From contig JAFGRB010000058.1 of the NCBI GenBank assembly GCA_016935365.1, positions 1-64,000 of the forward strand: 64,000 bases of DNA, written 5' to 3'. The notes beneath the pieces are model-generated. The model ran no database searches and was not told the origin of the DNA. It saw nothing but the letters and a program-made list of their open reading frames with translations. Shown piece by piece: positions 61,081-64,000 of this stretch (within the stretch, counting starts at the first letter, position 1; each line of letters opens with the position of its first letter). The DNA is from Deltaproteobacteria bacterium. GTDB lineage: Bacteria; Myxococcota; B64-G9. The translations under genes were made by a program, and so were the position numbers.

Positions 61081-62817
61081 TCAGCTCTGGCCTTTGTTCT
61101 CCTCGGTGGCAGACGAGCTCCTCTTCTTGCGCTTGCGGCGCTTCGAGGTCTTGGGCTGGCTGGTCTTGGGTTCTTCCTGCTCTCCGCCCGCCGGTTGTGG
61201 CGTCGTCTTCTTGCGCCTCTTCCGGCGTCGCTTTCGGGCGGCCGGTTCCACATCGGTGGCCTGGGCGGGCTGGCTGCTCTCCGCGGGTGGCTTCGCGGCT
61301 TGCTCTGACACCGGCTTCGCAGGTCGCTCCGCGTCGCTCGAGGGGGAGCTGCTCCGGGGGACGAGCTCGATCCGGCTCTCGGTCGGGCCAAGCTCGGGCA
61401 CCGAGAGGACCTCGATGCGGATGCCGGACTCTCGCTCCGTCGCCAGGAGGTCGGCCCGGTGCTGGTTCTGGAAGGAGTTGCTCGTCTCGCAGCTGACCGA
61501 GAGCCGCACGCTGTCCACCTTCCCTGAAGCCGTCCCTTCCCGGATCTGTCTCAGGAGGTGGAGCGCCATGGCTTCCGGGGCTCGGATCACGCCATCTCCT
61601 CCGCAGGTGGGACACGGGCGGTGACCGCTGATCAGCAAGCTCTTGCCGAGACGCTGGCGCGTCAGCGTGCAGAGGCCAAAAGTGGATATCTTGCCCACCT
61701 TGTTCCTGGCCTTGTCCACCTTCATGGCATCGCGAAGGATGCGCTCCACCTCCCGCCTGTGGGTAGAGGAGGACATGTCGATGAAGTCGATGACCACGAT
61801 CCCGCCGAGGTCGCGAAGCCGAAGCTGGCGGGCGATCTCGATCGCGGCTTCCTGGTTGGTCTTGTAGGCGGTCGATCCCTGGCTCGACTGGCCTCGGATC
61901 TTTCCGGAGTTGACGTCGATGGCGACCAGCGCCTCGGTCTGGTCGATGACCAGGCTTCCACCCGAGGGGAGTTGGACGCGCCGCTTCTGGAGCTCTTCGA
62001 TCTGCTGCTCGATGCCGAAATGGGAGAAGATGGGCTCCCTGTGCGTGTAGGCCTTCAGCTGGCGCCTCTTCCTCGGCATGTAGAGCCGGAAGAACTGCTC
62101 CGCCTTCTGCAGGGCCACGGCATCGTCGATGCGGATCCACTCGATCTCGTCGCTGTAGTAATCGCGCAGGATCCTCGGAACCAGATCGGCGTCGGCGTGC
62201 AGCAGGCAGGGCTTGCTGCTCGAACGCGAGCGCTGATCGATATCCTTCCACAGGCGGATGAGGTAGTTGAGGTCCTGCGAGAGATCGCGCTTGTTCATTC
62301 CCAGCCCGGCGGTGCGGACGATCACACCCATGCCCTTGGGCGGGTGGATCTTGTCTGCGATCTCGCGGTAGGTCTGGCGCTGCTCGGGATCCTCGATGCG
62401 CCTCGAGACGCCGCGCGTCTCTGCGGAGTAGGGCATCAGGACCATGTAGCGTCCGGCGAGAGAGACGTGGGTGCTGAGCCTGGCGCCCTTCGTCCCCGAC
62501 GGCTCCTTGTCGATCTGGACGATGAGCTTCTGACCCCGCGTCACGGCATGCTCGATCCTCGGGCGGTCGGTCCGCTTCTTCCAGAACCGCGGCAGGATCT
62601 CGCCCATGGGAAGAAAGCCGTGCCGGCTCTCGCCGTAGTCGACGAAGCAGGCGTCCAGACCCGGCTGGACGTTGATGACCTCTCCGAGATAGATGTTGCC
62701 GCGCGTCCTGAAGTCCTGGTGGAACTCCTCGAAGTAGGCTTCGAGGCGACCGGAGGAAACGATGGCGACCCGGGTGTTCTCGGGAACGCAGGCATTGACG
62801 ATCATTTCCTGTTTCAT
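61081..62817 (-). CDS. rng: RNase G/E-family endoribonuclease
   Basis: The protein has 578 residues. The start is ATG 62817 (MKQEMIVN); the frame runs further upstream without a good start. An S1 domain (RGNIYLGEVINVQPGLDACFVDYGESRHGFLP) is followed by the RNase E/G catalytic domain. It has the metal-binding Asp in ALVAIDVNSGK and IVVIDFIDM, and the Zn-link CPTCGGDG. The C-terminal region (about 480-578) is basic with runs of Arg and Lys and is longer than in RNase G but shorter than in E. coli RNase E, so it is an intermediate form. It cleaves single-stranded RNA near a 5' monophosphate in rRNA maturation and mRNA decay. Confidence 0.93.
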   Translation of the reverse strand: MKQEMIVNACVPENTRVAIVSSGRLEAYFEEFHQDFRTRGNIYLGEVINVQPGLDACFVDYGESRHGFLPMGEILPRFWKKRTDRPRIEHAVTRGQKLIVQIDKEPSGTKGARLSTHVSLAGRYMVLMPYSAETRGVSRRIEDPEQRQTYREIADKIHPPKGMGVIVRTAGLGMNKRDLSQDLNYLIRLWKDIDQRSRSSSKPCLLHADADLVPRILRDYYSDEIEWIRIDDAVALQKAEQFFRLYMPRKRRQLKAYTHREPIFSHFGIEQQIEELQKRRVQLPSGGSLVIDQTEALVAIDVNSGKIRGQSSQGSTAYKTNQEAAIEIARQLRLRDLGGIVVIDFIDMSSSTHRREVERILRDAMKVDKARNKVGKISTFGLCTLTRQRLGKSLLISGHRPCPTCGGDGVIRAPEAMALHLLRQIREGTASGKVDSVRLSVSCETSNSFQNQHRADLLATERESGIRIEVLSVPELGPTESRIELVPRSSSPSSDAERPAKPVSEQAAKPPAESSQPAQATDVEPAARKRRRKRRKKTTPQPAGGEQEEPKTSQPKTSKRRKRKKRSSSATEENKGQS

Positions 62818-62923
62818 CTGAGACTCGATACACCGCGCCCTTGCGAATTGCAACAAGGAAACGCGTGCCTCGATCGGCGTGGAGGACCGTTCGAGCAATG
62901 TGCTCTTTTTTCGTTTTTTTGTG

Positions 62924-62952
62924 TTGACATCACATCAGGGACAATGTAGTGT
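62924..62952 (+). promoter_or_regulatory. sigma70 promoter of the histone-like gene
   Basis: Perfect -35 TTGACA (62924-62929), a 17-bp spacer and a weak -10 TAGTGT (62947-62952). A T-rich stretch (TTTTTTCGTTTTTTTG) just upstream could serve as an UP element. The transcript would have a leader of about 130 bases before the lysine-rich gene. Confidence 0.5.
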
Positions 62953-63089
62953 ATGGTCACGTCAGCGCTCATTGGTATCAGGATTTCGGATCTCCCAGGC
63001 GTCATAGACGAAGGCCTGGCGGCTGGGAGACCTTGTGATAGCGCGTGTGGGATCCAAGGCCACGAAGACAGGCAAGAGGAGGAAGGACC

Positions 63090-63233
63090 ATGGTAACGAA
63101 GAAGAAGGCGACCAAGAAGAAGCCGGCCAAGAAGAAGACCGCCAAGAAGAAGCCGGCCAAGAAGAAGACCGCCAAGAAGAAGCCGGCCAAGAAGAAGGCC
63201 GCCAAGAAGAAGCCGGCCAAGAAGAAGAAGTAA
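63090..63233 (+). CDS. histone H1-like lysine-rich protein
   Basis: The protein has 47 residues, about 60% Lys, composed of tandem AKKKPAKKKTAKKKP-type units, with AGGAGGAAGGAC directly upstream. It is similar to the C-terminal part of eukaryotic H1 and to bacterial Hc-type or PAKKK-repeat proteins that bind and compact DNA. The DNA repeat unit is about 30 bp (AAGAAGAAGCCGGCC), which makes it prone to copy-number change. It is a likely nucleoid-binding protein, with its own promoter and terminator, probably well expressed. Confidence 0.8.
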   Translation: MVTKKKATKKKPAKKKTAKKKPAKKKTAKKKPAKKKAAKKKPAKKKK

Positions 63234-63290
63234 GCTGAGCAGCACCCGATCGAGTCTTACGTTTTTTCGTTCTCTAGTGCTATCACCCGA

Positions 63291-63315
63291 AGGGCCCGGC
63301 CACCGGCCGGGCCCT
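63291..63315 (+). terminator. intrinsic terminator after the histone-like gene
   Basis: AGGGCCCGGCC, loop ACC, GGCCGGGCCCT is a perfect 11-bp stem followed by TTCGGTT. It lies 57 bases downstream of the lysine-rich gene stop. On the other strand it also faces the end of the membrane gene at 63343, so it may act in both directions. Confidence 0.8.
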
Positions 63316-63342
63316 TTCGGTTAAGCCCCCCCTCGCGTCGAG

Positions 63343-64000
63343 CTATCCGAGGCGACCCGTGGCCTTGAGGTAGCGATGAAAACGCACATAGGGATGCCTG
63401 TCCAGCCCGACCTCCTCCATCCGCTCCAGCACGGATGTCACGGCCCAGTAAGAGGTCAAGAGCGACAGCAGCAGGCAGACCGGCACCTTGAGCAGGATGG
63501 CGGTCTGCGCGTCGAGCTGCTCTGCGTCGGCGAGGAAGAAGCCGAGCCGCAGGGCGAGATAGGTGGCGAATGGGGCGGCGAGCGCATACCCGATCCGCCA
63601 GCGGGCTCGCAGGCTGCGCGCAGGACCGTCGGTGAGGACGATCGGGCTGAGGTGGTCGACCCGCGTCTTGAAACGAGCCGCCCCCACGACCAAGAGGCTT
63701 ATCACCATGGCCGTGATGGCCAGGTGCAGCGATATCTGGTGAGCCGGGATGGGCCGGCCGGAGAGGTAGTAGGGCATGAAGCGCGAGAAGGCGACCACCA
63801 GACCGGCGGCCGCGTTGAAGAGGCAGTAGGGGATGACGTTGTGCGCGATCACGTAGCGTCGGCGGCGGAGCTGTAGCGTGCGACCGGACTCCATGGCTCG
63901 CACGAAGCGCTTCAGGGAGCGCCGGGCAGACCAGGCCACCGCGGGCGGAACGCAGATTGCCGGCAGCAATGCGGTGTAGAAGACGTAGGCCGGTCGGGGG
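63343..64000 (-). CDS. hypothetical multi-spanning membrane protein, cut by the window edge
   Basis: Partial protein of at least 218 residues. The frame is open to the right edge of the window, and the codons before the apparent TTG at 63969 (AYVFYTA) continue a hydrophobic helix, so the real start is beyond 64000. It has four or five hydrophobic helices, with short basic loops (RRRRYV, RRSLKRFVRAME) on the cytoplasmic side. No family is recognised. The gene ends 28 bases from the terminator of the histone-like gene. Confidence 0.65.
   Translation of the reverse strand, partial: PRPAYVFYTALLPAICVPPAVAWSARRSLKRFVRAMESGRTLQLRRRRYVIAHNVIPYCLFNAAAGLVVAFSRFMPYYLSGRPIPAHQISLHLAITAMVISLLVVGAARFKTRVDHLSPIVLTDGPARSLRARWRIGYALAAPFATYLALRLGFFLADAEQLDAQTAILLKVPVCLLLSLLTSYWAVTSVLERMEEVGLDRHPYVRFHRYLKATGRLG

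Overview
The window is a GC-rich bacterial chromosome segment. Seven secreted or lipid-anchored proteins carry hallmarks common in Myxococcota and neighbouring deltaproteobacterial lineages. Four end in a Gly-Cys-rich motif, a hydrophobic helix and an Arg cluster (MYXO-CTERM-type sorting signal), and one carries a long run of DUF4215 cysteine repeats. The same genome encodes an elaborate strictly anaerobic type of H2/flavin/ferredoxin metabolism and uses selenocysteine. I infer an anaerobic, H2-metabolising member of Myxococcota or a close relative. No rRNA, tRNA, CRISPR array or intact insertion sequence was seen.

Region 1 (1-27.6 kb) is ordinary and accessory: secreted FG-GAP/thrombospondin-3 and DUF4215 proteins; a tandem pair of S8 proteases with palindromic repeats between them; exonuclease VII; two paralogous cysteine-rich lipoproteins; an ECF sigma / anti-sigma / caspase-like operon; a TatD hydrolase, RNase R and dGTPase-like operon; and a nitronate monooxygenase-like flavoprotein. 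A 120-bp imperfect palindrome lies at 14918-15037.

Region 2 (27.66-32.8 kb) is an H2-sensing module: a near-consensus sigma70 promoter, a cytoplasmic group-2-type [NiFe] hydrogenase (small and large subunit, with no Tat signal and no C-terminal extension), a PAS histidine kinase and an NtrC-type sigma54 activator. The layout is that of HupUV/HoxBC-HoxJ-HoxA.

Region 3 (32.96-55.75 kb) starts with a textbook sigma54 promoter (TGGCAC, 5 bases, TTGCT at 32961) immediately after the sigma54 activator. It is followed by 23 co-directional, tightly packed genes. They encode two regulators; NuoE, NuoF and NuoG modules in which one HdrA has been split and each half fused to a Nuo-type module; a five-gene cassette of DRTGG, CBS-ATPase, PHP and ATPase proteins; two MvhD adaptors; HdrC; an FrhB-like flavoprotein; a full-length two-module HdrA; FlxCBA-like NAD(P)H-linked subunits; and a group-3c-type (Mvh) hydrogenase. 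The hydrogenase large subunit reads through an in-frame TGA exactly at the first Cys of the DPCxxC motif (DP-U-LSCATH). It is followed by a SECIS-like hairpin and a 4-bp overlap with the maturation protease gene, so it is predicted to be a [NiFeSe] selenoenzyme. I propose an H2-regulated, flavin-based electron-bifurcating complex linking H2, NAD(P)H, ferredoxin and a further acceptor. No HdrB is present in the window.

Region 4 (55.8-64 kb) returns to general genes: a secreted beta-helix protein, a receiver-GGDEF-EAL protein, a phosphoribosyltransferase-like protein, a PilZ protein, RNase G/E, a lysine-rich histone-H1-like protein with a strong promoter and terminator, and a membrane protein cut by the window edge.
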